This document shows, piece by piece, positions 1 to 8,368 of a DNA stretch of 64,000 nucleotides. This DNA comes from Ruania suaedae (GTDB lineage: Bacteria > Actinomycetota > Actinomycetes > Actinomycetales > Beutenbergiaceae). How positions within the stretch are numbered: position 1 is the stretch's first letter; every line of letters starts with the position of its first letter. Where the stretch lies: the NCBI RefSeq assembly GCF_021049265.1, contig NZ_CP088018.1:310001-374000 (forward strand), in the 5' to 3' direction. The notes below the pieces were generated by a model that saw only the letters and a list, made by a program, of their open reading frames with translations, was not told the DNA's origin and searched no databases. A program made the position numbers and the translations under genes.

Positions 1-296
1 GCCGGATCGCCCTCCGCGAAGACCCGGTAGGCGGGGTCGAGCGTGCGCAGGTCCAGCTCGGCGTCGATGTCACGTCCGAGGAGGGAGAAGAAGTGCTCGA
101 AGACCTCCGGCATCAGGTACCAGGAGGGCCCGGTGTCGAACCGGAAGCCGTCGCGTTCCCAGGAGCCGGCCCGCCCGCCGAGACTCTCCTGACGCTCGAG
201 CAGGTGGACCTCGTGCCCGTCCGCCGCGAGCAGCGCCGCGGTGGCCAGGCCCGCGATGCCGCCGCCCACGATCGCGACCACCTGGGGCGCGCTCAT
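1..296 (-). CDS. crtI: Phytoene desaturase (partial, N-terminus)
   Basis: This is the N-terminal part of an FAD-dependent phytoene desaturase, which introduces double bonds into phytoene to make coloured carotenes; the rest lies beyond the left edge. The ATG at 296 begins MSAPQVVAIVGGGIAGL, a Rossmann dinucleotide-binding motif at residues 11-17. It is followed by the CrtI-type stretch LGGRAGSWERDGFRFDTGPS and WYLMPEVFEHFF. The start overlaps the stop of crtB by 4 bp (ATGA), so it is the fourth gene of the idi-crtE-crtB-crtI operon. The family assignment is strong. Which carotenoid is made (lycopene, decaprenoxanthin and so on) cannot be told, because the cyclase or elongase genes are outside the window. 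Confidence 0.93.
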   Translation of the reverse strand, partial: MSAPQVVAIVGGGIAGLATAALLAADGHEVHLLERQESLGGRAGSWERDGFRFDTGPSWYLMPEVFEHFFSLLGRDIDAELDLRTLDPAYRVFAEGDP

Positions 297-1153
297 CGGC
301 GTGCTCCGACCGCGGTCATCACGATGCGAGCCTTAACCCGGTCCGGCACCCGCACACGTCGTCGTCCGATCTCGCTCGCCGGGGTGCGGCGCAGGCGCTG
401 GGAGAGTTCGCCGAAGAGGCCGTGCGCCGCCAGCACCGCGCGCCGGCTGCGCACGGGCAGCGCCGCGATCGCCTCACGTGCGGCAGCCAGATCGGCGTCG
501 ATCTCGTCCAGCAGCACGTCGCGCTCGGCATCGGTCAGGTGCTCGGCATCGGTGCCGGGCAGGTAGTTGCGGCCACGATCGTCGCGGTCGGCGGCCAGGT
601 CCCGCAGGAAGTTCACCTTCTGGAAGGCTGCTCCCAGCCGGATCGCCCCCGGGCTCAGGCGCCGGTAGGCGGCGTCGTCGCAGTCGGTGAACACCCGCAG
701 GCACATCAACCCGACCACCTCGGCCGACCCGTGCACGTAGGAGTCCAGGCCCGGCTGGTCGTGGGTGCTGATGTGCAGGTCGGTGCGCATCGAGTCGAAG
801 AACGGGTCGATCAGCTCGGCGGTGATGCCGTACCGGCGCGCGGTGGCGGCGAAGGCGTGCACGATCAGATTGGCACTGCGCCCGCACGCCAGCGCCGCGT
901 GGACCTCCTGCTGCAGCCCGTCGAGCAGGCGGGCGCGGTCGTCGTCGGCGAACGTGGGGTCGGGATCGTCGACGAGCTCGTCCGCCACCCGCACCAGCGC
1001 GTAGACGGTGCGCACGTGCGTGCGGTCCGGCTCCCCCAGCAGCGCGGTGGCCCAGCCGAAGGAGGTCGAGTACTGCCGGATCACCACCTCGGCGCTCGCG
1101 TGGGCCACGGCGTCGTAGCGTTCGGCGTCGGACTGCGACTTCACAGGCTTCAC
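293..1153 (-). CDS. crtB: Phytoene synthase
   Basis: Condenses two geranylgeranyl diphosphates into phytoene, the first committed step of carotenoid synthesis. The 286-residue length is normal for squalene/phytoene synthases. Both aspartate-rich substrate-binding motifs are present: DELVDD at about residues 58-63 and RDLAADRDDRGRNYLP in the second half. I chose the GTG at 1153 because its GTGA overlaps the crtE stop; an upstream extension of the frame lies inside crtE and is not conserved-looking. The stop overlaps the crtI ATG. The gene is third in a tightly coupled operon and is presumably controlled with it by the MarR regulator at 2794. Confidence 0.95.
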   Translation of the reverse strand: MKPVKSQSDAERYDAVAHASAEVVIRQYSTSFGWATALLGEPDRTHVRTVYALVRVADELVDDPDPTFADDDRARLLDGLQQEVHAALACGRSANLIVHAFAATARRYGITAELIDPFFDSMRTDLHISTHDQPGLDSYVHGSAEVVGLMCLRVFTDCDDAAYRRLSPGAIRLGAAFQKVNFLRDLAADRDDRGRNYLPGTDAEHLTDAERDVLLDEIDADLAAAREAIAALPVRSRRAVLAAHGLFGELSQRLRRTPASEIGRRRVRVPDRVKARIVMTAVGARR

Positions 1154-2193
1154 GCGGCGCTCCAGGAGAGGTCGTGGGCGAGCCAGGCCGCACCGATCAG
1201 TTCGGTGCCGGCCTGCCCGAGCAGCACCGCGCGCTCGCGGGCTGCCCGCTCGTGCTGTTCGGCCAACTCTTCCACGCGCGCACGTGCGCCGCACTCGACC
1301 AGCAGCTCGCGCACCGTGGCCAGCGCCGCCGGCCCCACCGCGGGGTCGCCGACGTGCGGGCGGACCTGCTCCCACACGCCCGTGGTCGCGGCGTGGGCCA
1401 GCAGCGCGGTGCGCTTGCCCTCACGCAGGTCCGAGAGCGGGCTCTTTCCGGTGCTGGCCTCGTCGCCGAACATCCCGCCCAGGTCGTCCCGCAGCTGGTA
1501 GGCGATCCCGAGCAGCCGGCCGACCTCGCCGATCTCGTGGACGAGCTCGTCGGCCGCGCCGGCGAGGACTGCACCGGCCCGCAGCGGCAGCGCGAAGGAA
1601 TACGCGGCGGTCTTGAGTTCCTCCATCCGCAGGATCTCACTGACCTCGGCGGAGTCGTCCAGCACGGCGCGCACATCGGCGAGCTCACCCGCGGCGCTGT
1701 CCAGCAGGGCATCGTCCATGAGGGCCAGTAGCCGGGTGACCCGCGCCGGGGTGGCGCCGCACCCGGCCACCAGCCCCATCGCACCGACCAGCGCGAGATC
1801 GCCGGCGAGGATCCCCGCGGCCTCGCCGTAGCGGCGCGAGACCTCGCTGCCGGCGCCGGCGGCCTGTGCCGTCCGGGCGAACGAGCCGGAGACGTTCAGC
1901 CGGCCGCGCCGGCTCTGGTCGCCGTCGATGACGTCGTCGTGCACCACGAACGCCGTGTGCAGCAGCTCGACCGCGGCCCCGATCGTCGCGGTGTGATCGC
2001 CATCGGCGCCGCCGCACGCGTTCGCGCCGGCGCGCACCAGGCGCGGGCGGAGCCGCTTGCCGCCGTCGCTCGCCGCGCGCAGCGCCACCCAGAGGTCCCC
2101 GGCGCCGCGGGCGGCCATCCGGGGCGCCCGGGAGGCGAAGTAGGCATCGAGCCGAGCCTGCACGGCGAGGTCGTGCTCGTCGTCGCTGGTCAT
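1150..2193 (-). CDS. crtE: Geranylgeranyl diphosphate synthase
   Basis: All-trans polyprenyl diphosphate synthase that extends IPP/DMAPP to the C20 precursor used by CrtB. It has 347 residues. The first aspartate-rich motif is HDDVIDGDQSRRG (DDVID at residues 86-90), with GGKRLRP at about 44-50. The second region, YQLRDDLGGMFGDE, is a slightly atypical version of DDxxD. The ATG at 2193 overlaps the idi stop (ATGA), and the stop overlaps the crtB GTG. The order idi-crtE-crtB-crtI matches carotenoid operons of other high-GC Gram-positive bacteria. A general prenyl synthase is an alternative on sequence alone, but the context makes crtE very likely. Confidence 0.94.
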   Translation of the reverse strand: MTSDDEHDLAVQARLDAYFASRAPRMAARGAGDLWVALRAASDGGKRLRPRLVRAGANACGGADGDHTATIGAAVELLHTAFVVHDDVIDGDQSRRGRLNVSGSFARTAQAAGAGSEVSRRYGEAAGILAGDLALVGAMGLVAGCGATPARVTRLLALMDDALLDSAAGELADVRAVLDDSAEVSEILRMEELKTAAYSFALPLRAGAVLAGAADELVHEIGEVGRLLGIAYQLRDDLGGMFGDEASTGKSPLSDLREGKRTALLAHAATTGVWEQVRPHVGDPAVGPAALATVRELLVECGARARVEELAEQHERAARERAVLLGQAGTELIGAAWLAHDLSWSAA

Positions 2194-2720
2194 GGCGCCA
2201 GCTCCCGGTCCAGGATCGGCACCTGCTCGGCCATCCACGGGCTCACCGCCCACGGGGTCAGGCGCACCAGGTCGACCACTGCCGACCATTCGACCCAGCG
2301 CCAGGAGACGACCTCGGCCGGGTCGGGGACCGGATCGGCCTCGACGGCGGCGGTGTAGACCGGGCAGACCTCGTTCTCGACCACGCCGGAGTCGTCCACG
2401 GCGCGGTAGCGGAACTCCGGGATCTTCGGTGTCACGGCGCCCACGCCCAGTCCGAGCTCCTGGCCGGCGCGGCGGCGGACCGCATCCTCGAGGTCCTCTC
2501 CGGGGCGTGGGTGCCCGCACCAGGAGTTGGTCCAGACGCCTGGCCACGCGCGCTTGGTCAGCGCCCGCCGCGTGAGGAGCACCCGGCCGGCCGGGTCGAA
2601 GGCGTAGCACGAGAAGGCCTGGTGCAGGGGCGTGGCGCGATGATGAGTCGCCTCCCGTGGGGCGGTCCCGCTGGGCCGCCCGGCCTCGTCGAGAAGGATC
2701 ACGAGGTCCTCGGAATCCAT
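2190..2720 (-). CDS. idi: Isopentenyl-diphosphate delta-isomerase, type 1
   Basis: Nudix-fold enzyme interconverting IPP and DMAPP and supplying the starter unit for CrtE. It has 176 residues from the ATG at 2720, which has a good ribosome site (AAGGAG six bases upstream). A second in-frame ATG at 2744 lacks one and lies inside the operator-like region. Type-1 features are visible: metal-binding His in THHRATPLHQAFSCY, the catalytic Cys in NSWCGHP (about residue 68), and the Nudix-like GEDLEDAVRRRAGQELG. It is the first gene of the carotenoid operon, divergent from a MarR gene across about 73 bp. Confidence 0.95.
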   Translation of the reverse strand: MDSEDLVILLDEAGRPSGTAPREATHHRATPLHQAFSCYAFDPAGRVLLTRRALTKRAWPGVWTNSWCGHPRPGEDLEDAVRRRAGQELGLGVGAVTPKIPEFRYRAVDDSGVVENEVCPVYTAAVEADPVPDPAEVVSWRWVEWSAVVDLVRLTPWAVSPWMAEQVPILDRELAP

Positions 2721-2745
2721 GGGGCTCCTTCCGTCCGTGCTCATC

Positions 2746-2760
2746 GCTAGGTAATCTAGC
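2746..2760. promoter_or_regulatory. Probable MarR (CrtR-type) operator
   Basis: Perfect inverted repeat GCTAG-GTAAT-CTAGC in the space between idi and the divergent MarR gene, in an AT-richer patch with TTGCTAGATTACC on the idi strand. In Corynebacterium glutamicum the MarR protein CrtR represses the crtE operon from the equivalent position. The role here is inferred from position and symmetry. Confidence 0.6.
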
Positions 2761-2793
2761 AATAAGCCTGCTGAGTAAAAAAGGGATGCGTGC

Positions 2794-3321
2794 ATGAGCC
2801 GAGCTGTGATCGACGCCCCGGACGACGGGTACTGGTTCGACCGGAGTACCGAGGGCCGGGAGATCCTGGCCGCGCTCCGGCGCTTCCGCGAGGCCGACGA
2901 TGCCTTCCGCCGGTCGCTGGTGCGCTCCATGGGAATGAATGTGACGGATGTGCAGGCGATCCGCCACGTGATCGCCGCCGACCGGGACCAGCAGCCGCTC
3001 AGCCCGCGCGAGCTCGCCGGCCGGCTGGGCATCTCCACTGCCTCGACCACCACGCTGCTGGACCGGCTCGCCGCGCACGGTCACATCGAGCGGATCCCGC
3101 ACGCCAGCGACCGTCGGCGCATCGTCGTCCACGCCACGGCCTACGCGCACGAGCAGGTGCGCTCACACCTCGCCACGATGCACGCGGAGATGGCCCGGAT
3201 CGCGGGCGAGGTGCCTGCCCACTGCCGCGGCGCCGTCGTGGGCTTCCTGCACCGAATGGCCGAGCACGTGGAGGACGTCACCGAGCACGCCGGCGAGGAG
3301 GCTGTGCTCGGCGACGGCTGA
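2794..3321 (+). CDS. MarR-family regulator of the carotenoid operon (CrtR-like)
   Basis: A 175-residue winged-helix MarR protein. The recognition part LSPRELAGRLGISTASTTTLLDRLAAHGHIERI at about residues 69-101 is followed by the wing HASDRRRIVVHAT. The ATG at 2794 has AAGGG about eight bases upstream. It is divergent from idi-crtE-crtB-crtI, with a palindrome in the shared promoter. CrtR of C. glutamicum has this arrangement and responds to geranylgeranyl diphosphate, so this protein probably represses carotenoid synthesis until the precursor accumulates. The regulatory link and ligand are inferred from context; the family is clear. Confidence 0.88.
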   Translation: MSRAVIDAPDDGYWFDRSTEGREILAALRRFREADDAFRRSLVRSMGMNVTDVQAIRHVIAADRDQQPLSPRELAGRLGISTASTTTLLDRLAAHGHIERIPHASDRRRIVVHATAYAHEQVRSHLATMHAEMARIAGEVPAHCRGAVVGFLHRMAEHVEDVTEHAGEEAVLGDG

Positions 3322-3323
3322 AC

Positions 3324-4058
3324 TCAGCCGAGCGAGGCCCCGAGCGTCTCCAGCAGCCCGATCCGGGCGGCGGCGTCGCGCAGCAGCAGGAAGCCGGCGA
3401 TCCCCATCACCCACGCGATCGTCTCCCCGGAGGACCTCGCCATCCATGCGGACAGCCGCCGCAGCGCGGGTTCGACCACCCGGCGGGCGGCGATCCGCGC
3501 CCCCAGCAGCACCAGCGCGGGCAGCACCATGATCATGCAATAGCCGGTCAGCAGCAGCACCCGCTGCGCCGGCGCCACCTCGGCCGCGGTGAGCATCCCG
3601 ACGGCGCCCAGGTAGGGGAGCATCGTGGCCACCTCGAGGGCGGCCGCCGCGAGCGCCAGGCCCACCAGCGCCGGCCAGCCACCGCGCCCCTCGGCCGAGA
3701 CCGTCCGCTCCCGCCACCGGGCCAGCCGCCCCGGCGGTGCGGGAGCCGCCGAGGCGTCCTTGCGCCCCCGGCCCACGAAGAACGACCCCGCGAAGAGTGC
3801 CGCCCCCAGCGCCAGCTGCCCGTAGGTCAGCACCGGGGAGTCCTCCTCCAGTGCGGTCAGCAGCGACTCGGCGCCGGCCAGCAGCAGCAGGCCGACCAGC
3901 CAGTAGAACAGGGCCACGGTCAGCAGGAACGCCAGCACCCGCCCGGGGCGCAGCCGGCCGGCGGAGAGCATCAACCAGATCGGGATGAGCAAGGTGCCGA
4001 AGCTGGTCGAGTCCACCAACGCCAGCACGGCGAGCGTTCCGAGCAGGGTCGCGGTCAT
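3324..4058 (-). CDS. GAP (Sap)-family integral membrane protein
   Basis: A 244-residue membrane protein of the LysE-like GAP/Sap family, whose members include mycobacterial proteins implicated in peptidolipid or sulfolipid export. It opens with TLLGTLAVLALVDSTSFGTLLIPIWLMLSAG, contains about six hydrophobic segments, and has a hydrophilic middle loop GRGRKDASAAPAPPGRLARWRERT at about residues 97-120. I used the ATG at 4058; a GTG two codons upstream is also possible. The stop is three bases from the end of the MarR gene (tail to tail). The substrate is unknown. Confidence 0.72.
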   Translation of the reverse strand: MTATLLGTLAVLALVDSTSFGTLLIPIWLMLSAGRLRPGRVLAFLLTVALFYWLVGLLLLAGAESLLTALEEDSPVLTYGQLALGAALFAGSFFVGRGRKDASAAPAPPGRLARWRERTVSAEGRGGWPALVGLALAAAALEVATMLPYLGAVGMLTAAEVAPAQRVLLLTGYCMIMVLPALVLLGARIAARRVVEPALRRLSAWMARSSGETIAWVMGIAGFLLLRDAAARIGLLETLGASLG

Positions 4059-4170
4059 GCCCACCAGGCTGGGCCCTGCCCCTCCCGGGCGGCATCGGCC
4101 GGGAGGAGCGTGCCGATCTCATCCTTTCGTCGCATCGGTGCACCGTGCGCGCGGGCGCGAGAATGGAGCG

Positions 4171-5346
4171 ATGCAGCGGTGGATGGAGGTGTGGCGCGGG
4201 CGGCTGCGCGGGACGCCGCGCCGGCAGGTGATCACCGAGGCGGTGGCGGTGACCGTGGTGGGCCTCGCGCTGCACGCACTCGGCGTGGGCCCAGTGCTCA
4301 GCGACGCCCCGCTCACGGCCGCCCCGCACTGGCACCTGCCCCTGCTGCTCACCGGCGGGCTGATCCTGCTGGCCAAGCGCCAGCGCCCCGTCGCAGCCCT
4401 CGGTGCCGGCGCGGCGGTCTTCGTCCTCGACCTGCTGATCGGCGGCAGCCTCGGCGTCACACTCGTGCTCATCGACCTGCTGTACACCCTCGCCCTGCAC
4501 GGATCGGCGCTCGCCGTGCGCCGGCTCGTGGCCGGCACCGCGATGCTCCTCGCGGCCGTGACGGTGCTCGGCTGGGCGCTGCTGCAAGACCTGCGCGCCG
4601 GCCTGCTGCTGGGCCTGCAGGCCTTCGCCGTGCTCGCGACCCCCACCTGGTGGGGGACCTCGGTGCGGCGGCAGGCCGAGTTGGCGGGGCTCGCCTCGGC
4701 CCGTGCTACCGACCGCGAACGGCTGGCACGGATGGAGCACGAGGAGGCGCTGCGCGACGAACGCGAGCAGATGGCGCGCGACCTGCACGATGCCGTGGCC
4801 GGGAACCTCTCGGCCATCGCCCTGCATGCCGAGGCGGGCCTGGCGCGGCCGGCCGGGGACCCGGCCACCCATCAGGCGCTGGGCGCCGTGCGATCCTCCA
4901 GCCGGTCCGCGCTCGCCGAGATGCGGACCATGATCCACCTGCTGCGTGGCGGCAGCCCGGAGCGATCGGCCACCGGTCTCAGCGATCGGCGCGGCGTCGA
5001 GGAGCTGGTCGCCGCTCACCGCGGCACGGTGTCCCTTCCCGATCTGCCCCGGCTCCCGACGGCGGTCGACCAGACCGCGTTCCGGCTCCTGCAGGAGGCA
5101 CTGACGAACGCCACGAAGCACGGCACGGGCTCGCCCGAGGCGCAGGTCGCCCTCGCCCGGGGCTGCCTCGAACTGGTGGTGCGCAACGAGGCCCGCCGGG
5201 TCGAGCCGGAGGCGGGCGGTCTGGGGCTGGAGATCATGGCCGAGCGAGCCTGCGCCGTCGGGGGCTCGTGCACGGCTGGGCTCGAGGGGCCCGGCGGCAC
5301 GGTCTGGACCGTGCGGGCGCGGTTACCGATCGAGGAGGAGACATGA
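4171..5346 (+). CDS. NarL-type two-component sensor histidine kinase
   Basis: A 391-residue membrane sensor. The N-terminal half (residues about 18-160) has several transmembrane segments and almost no extracellular domain, so it probably senses the membrane or an intramembrane signal. A coiled region (170-200) leads to the HisKA_3 phospho-acceptor motif EREQMARDLHDAVAGNLSAI with His206. The ATPase N-box LLQEALTNATKHG and the G-box GGLGLEIMAERACAVGG follow. The ATG at 4171 has GGAG upstream. The stop overlaps the start of the response regulator by 4 bp. The signal is unknown; cell-envelope stress is typical of such small kinases, but this is inference. Confidence 0.9.
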   Translation: MQRWMEVWRGRLRGTPRRQVITEAVAVTVVGLALHALGVGPVLSDAPLTAAPHWHLPLLLTGGLILLAKRQRPVAALGAGAAVFVLDLLIGGSLGVTLVLIDLLYTLALHGSALAVRRLVAGTAMLLAAVTVLGWALLQDLRAGLLLGLQAFAVLATPTWWGTSVRRQAELAGLASARATDRERLARMEHEEALRDEREQMARDLHDAVAGNLSAIALHAEAGLARPAGDPATHQALGAVRSSSRSALAEMRTMIHLLRGGSPERSATGLSDRRGVEELVAAHRGTVSLPDLPRLPTAVDQTAFRLLQEALTNATKHGTGSPEAQVALARGCLELVVRNEARRVEPEAGGLGLEIMAERACAVGGSCTAGLEGPGGTVWTVRARLPIEEET

Positions 5347-6002
5347 CGGTGCGGGTGCTGCTTGCCGATGATCACGCAGCGGTGCGGGCAGGGCTGCGGA
5401 TGGTGCTCGAGACCGATCCGCAGATCGTGGTGGTCGGGGAGGCAGCCGATGGGGAGAGCGCCGTGACGAACGCTCGCGCCCTCGCCCCGGACGTGGTGCT
5501 GATGGACATCCGGATGCCGCGGATGGACGGGGTGGAGGCGACCACCCGCGTCGTGGCAGCGGGGACGGCGCAGGTGCTGGTGCTCACCACCTTCGACCTG
5601 GACGAGTACGTGGTGGCGGCCCTGCGGGCCGGTGCGGCCGGCTTCCTGCTCAAGACCGCCGACGGCCCAGCCCTGGTCGACGCGGTGCACCGGGTTGCCG
5701 CCGGGGAGGGGGTGGTCGCGCCGGAGGTCACCCGCACGCTGTTGGCGGCCTTCGTCTCCTCACGGCCGGGGCCGGGGGAGGTGCCGGGGCCGTCGGCAGA
5801 CGAGCCGTTCCCGGGGCTCACCGCGCGTGAGCGGGAGGTGCTCGACTGCCTCGGGCAGGGCCTGTCGAACCAGGAGATCAGCCGCACGCTCCACATCACC
5901 GAGGCGACGACGAAGTCGCACGTCTCCCGGGTACTGACCAAGCTGGGGTGCCGTTCGCGGGTGCAGGCGGCGATCCTGGCGCGGGAGGCAGGGAGGTCGT
6001 GA
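5343..6002 (+). CDS. NarL/FixJ-family response regulator
   Basis: A 219-residue DNA-binding response regulator and partner of the kinase encoded just upstream (ATGA overlap). The receiver domain (residues 1-120) has the acidic pair in LLADDH, the phospho-acceptor Asp55 in LMDIRMPRMDG, the Thr in LTTFD and the Lys in LLKTAD. A proline/glycine linker (about 138-152) leads to a LuxR-type helix-turn-helix, FPGLTAREREVLDCLGQG followed by LSNQEISRTLHITEATTKSH. Its targets are unknown; nothing nearby is obviously controlled by it. Confidence 0.92.
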   Translation: MTVRVLLADDHAAVRAGLRMVLETDPQIVVVGEAADGESAVTNARALAPDVVLMDIRMPRMDGVEATTRVVAAGTAQVLVLTTFDLDEYVVAALRAGAAGFLLKTADGPALVDAVHRVAAGEGVVAPEVTRTLLAAFVSSRPGPGEVPGPSADEPFPGLTAREREVLDCLGQGLSNQEISRTLHITEATTKSHVSRVLTKLGCRSRVQAAILAREAGRS

Positions 6003-6014
6003 AAATCTCGCGGG

Positions 6015-8165
6015 TCAGCGCTCGGCGACCACCGCGGAGCCGTGCGCGGGCACGCGCAGCTCCCCCTCGACCGTGGCGCCGGTGATCAGCTCGGTGCCGG
6101 AGGCGGGGACGGAGGCCTCGCCGTCGGTGTGGTTGAGCACGAACAGGAAGCTCCGTCCTTCGTCGTCGCCCTCACGCACGCGGCGCACCACCTCGACGCC
6201 CCGAGGTGCGGGCGCCACGGGCGCCACGCCCGCCTGGCCCAGGACCTGCTCGATCAGCGCCGCGGTGCCGGCCTCGTCCTGACGTGTCGCCACATACCAG
6301 GCAGCCCCCTCGCCGACGGCGTTGCGCGTGAGGGCCGGGCCGCCGGGCAGCGGGCCGTCGGTGAAGGTGCGGAGCACCTCGGCCGTGGTGACCTCCAGGC
6401 GCTCGGTCCACACGTCCGCCGTCGTGCCGTCGTCCAGGGTGACCTGCTCGTCGGCGAGGAGGGGGAAGAACTCGTCCGTGCGCATGCCGAGCAGCTCCCG
6501 GAAGGCGCCGGGGTAGCCGCCCAGGCGGATGTGGTCGCGCTCGTCGACGATGCCGGAGAAGTAGGTGATGACCACGTGTGCGCCGCGCTCGGCGGCCGCG
6601 GCGATCGCGGCGGCGTGCTCGTCGGTGACCAGGTAGAGCGAGGGCACCAGGACGACGTCGTAGCCGTCCAGGTCCTCACCCGGGTGGACCACGTCCACGG
6701 TGACGTTGCGGTACCAGAGCTCGCGGTAGAGCGCCCGGATGCGGTCGCCGTAGGTCACGTCCACGCTCGGGTGCGAGTCGAGCTCGATCGCCCACCAGGC
6801 GTGATAGTCGAAGAGCATCGCCACCCGGGCCGGGACGCGGGCGCCGGCGACGTCGCCGAGGGCTGCCAGCGTTTCGCCCAGGCGCACGCTCTCGCGCCAG
6901 CCGCTCGAGTTCCGGCCGGCGTGCGGCACCAGCGCCGAGTGGAACTTCTCCGCGCCCGCCTTGGACTGGCGGAACTGGAAGAACATCACCGAGTCGGCCC
7001 CACGGGCCACGTGGGCGAGGGAGTTGCGGATCATCTCGCCCGGCCCCTTGGCGCGGTTGCGCGGCTGCCAGTTGACGGCGCCGCTGGAGTGCTCCATCAG
7101 GATCCACGGTTTGCCGCCCGCCACCCCGCGGGTCATGTCGGCGGCCAGGGCCAGATCGATCTCGCGCTCGGGATCGTCGGCGATCGTGTAGTGGTCGGTG
7201 GCCACCACATCGACCTCCCGCGCCCAGCGGTGGTAGTCCATCCACTTGGTGCTCAGACTGACCATGAAGTTCGTGGTGGCCGGCACGTGCGGGGTGATCG
7301 GCCGGACGGCGTCACGCAGCTTCTTGTAGTACTCCAGCAGGGTGTCGGAGGAGAAGCGCGCGAAGTCGAGCTGCTGGGTGGGGTTGGCGTAGGTCGGCGC
7401 CGCCCACGGGGGAAGGACGTCCTTGAAGGCGCTGTAGCGTTGGGACCAGAATGCGGTGCCCCAGGCCTCGTTCAGCTTGTCGATCATCCGGTAGCGGCGC
7501 CGCAGCCAGGTACGGAAGGCCCGCTCGGCCGACTCGGAGTAGTCGTGGGGGACGTGACAACCGATCTCGTTGTCGATGTGCCACAGCGCCAGGGCCGGGT
7601 GCGTGGCGTAGCGCTCGGCGATCGCGGCGGCCATCTTCACCGCGTAGTCGCGGTAGACGGGGGAGGAGGGTGCGTAGGCCTGGCGGCCACCCTGGTGGAG
7701 CACCACGCCCTCGGCGGTGCGCGGCAGGATCTCCGGGTGGTTCGCCGTCAGCCACGGCGGGGGAGAGGCGGTGGCGGTCGCGAGGGCGACCCGTACGCCC
7801 GCCGCCTGCAGCCGGTCCATGATGTTGTCCAGCCACGACCAGTCGTAGCGCCCCTCCCGCGGCTCGATGCTGGCCCACGAGAAGATCGCGAGGCTGATGA
7901 GGTTCACCCCGGCCTCGCGCATGAGCTCGATGTCCTCGAGGCGCACCTCCATCGGCCACTGCTCGGGGTTGTAGTCACCGCCGTAGCCGAGCGCGTGCAG
8001 GCCGATCGGCCAGTCCGGCACGGTCGCCTTCTCGGCGTCGTCCCCGGAGCTGCTGGTCGGCTCGGTCTCGGGCGCGGGCTGCGCCTCATCCTCAGTCGTC
8101 GACTCGCGATCGGAGGTCGCCTCGGGGCGGGGCTCGGTCTCGGGGGAGGTGACATCGTCGGCCAT
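6015..8165 (-). CDS. Beta-galactosidase, GH42
   Basis: Retaining GH42 glycosidase for terminal beta-galactosides or arabinosides, probably cytoplasmic because no signal peptide is visible. From the ATG at 8165 it has 716 residues. GH42 hallmarks are GYGGDYNPEQWP near residue 60, the acid/base Glu200 in LWHIDNEIGCH, and the nucleophile Glu358 in WILMEHSSGAVNWQ. A trimerisation and a C-terminal beta domain follow. Residues 1-48 are an acidic, disordered-looking extension (TSPETEPRPEATSDRESTTE and so on) that ordinary GH42 enzymes lack. A promoter just upstream predicts transcription starting almost at this ATG, supporting the long form. No transporter or regulator is adjacent. Confidence 0.9.
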   Translation of the reverse strand: MADDVTSPETEPRPEATSDRESTTEDEAQPAPETEPTSSSGDDAEKATVPDWPIGLHALGYGGDYNPEQWPMEVRLEDIELMREAGVNLISLAIFSWASIEPREGRYDWSWLDNIMDRLQAAGVRVALATATASPPPWLTANHPEILPRTAEGVVLHQGGRQAYAPSSPVYRDYAVKMAAAIAERYATHPALALWHIDNEIGCHVPHDYSESAERAFRTWLRRRYRMIDKLNEAWGTAFWSQRYSAFKDVLPPWAAPTYANPTQQLDFARFSSDTLLEYYKKLRDAVRPITPHVPATTNFMVSLSTKWMDYHRWAREVDVVATDHYTIADDPEREIDLALAADMTRGVAGGKPWILMEHSSGAVNWQPRNRAKGPGEMIRNSLAHVARGADSVMFFQFRQSKAGAEKFHSALVPHAGRNSSGWRESVRLGETLAALGDVAGARVPARVAMLFDYHAWWAIELDSHPSVDVTYGDRIRALYRELWYRNVTVDVVHPGEDLDGYDVVLVPSLYLVTDEHAAAIAAAAERGAHVVITYFSGIVDERDHIRLGGYPGAFRELLGMRTDEFFPLLADEQVTLDDGTTADVWTERLEVTTAEVLRTFTDGPLPGGPALTRNAVGEGAAWYVATRQDEAGTAALIEQVLGQAGVAPVAPAPRGVEVVRRVREGDDEGRSFLFVLNHTDGEASVPASGTELITGATVEGELRVPAHGSAVVAER

Positions 8166-8173
8166 GACGAGAG

Positions 8174-8201
8174 CGTATTGACCAGGTGTGAATCGGTCCA
8201 A
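8174..8201 (-). promoter_or_regulatory. Promoter of the GH42 gene
   Basis: Reading leftward: -35 TTGGAC (8201-8196), a 16-bp spacer, and -10 CAATAC (8179-8174). The expected start of transcription falls within a base or two of the ATG at 8165, so the mRNA may be leaderless. Predicted from sequence only. Confidence 0.45.
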
Positions 8202-8368
8202 TCGCGCGGATCCCGGTCGGAGATGGGCGACGTTGCTCGCACCGGTGTGGCCGTGACCCAATCGTTGCCGGGTTGTGATCGCGATGCGATCTACGCGGGA
8301 CCGATCGGGGTCACGATGGAGGCAGGTCCGGGCGCCCGCCGCTCAGACCGGCGCAATGGGGCGTCGCT

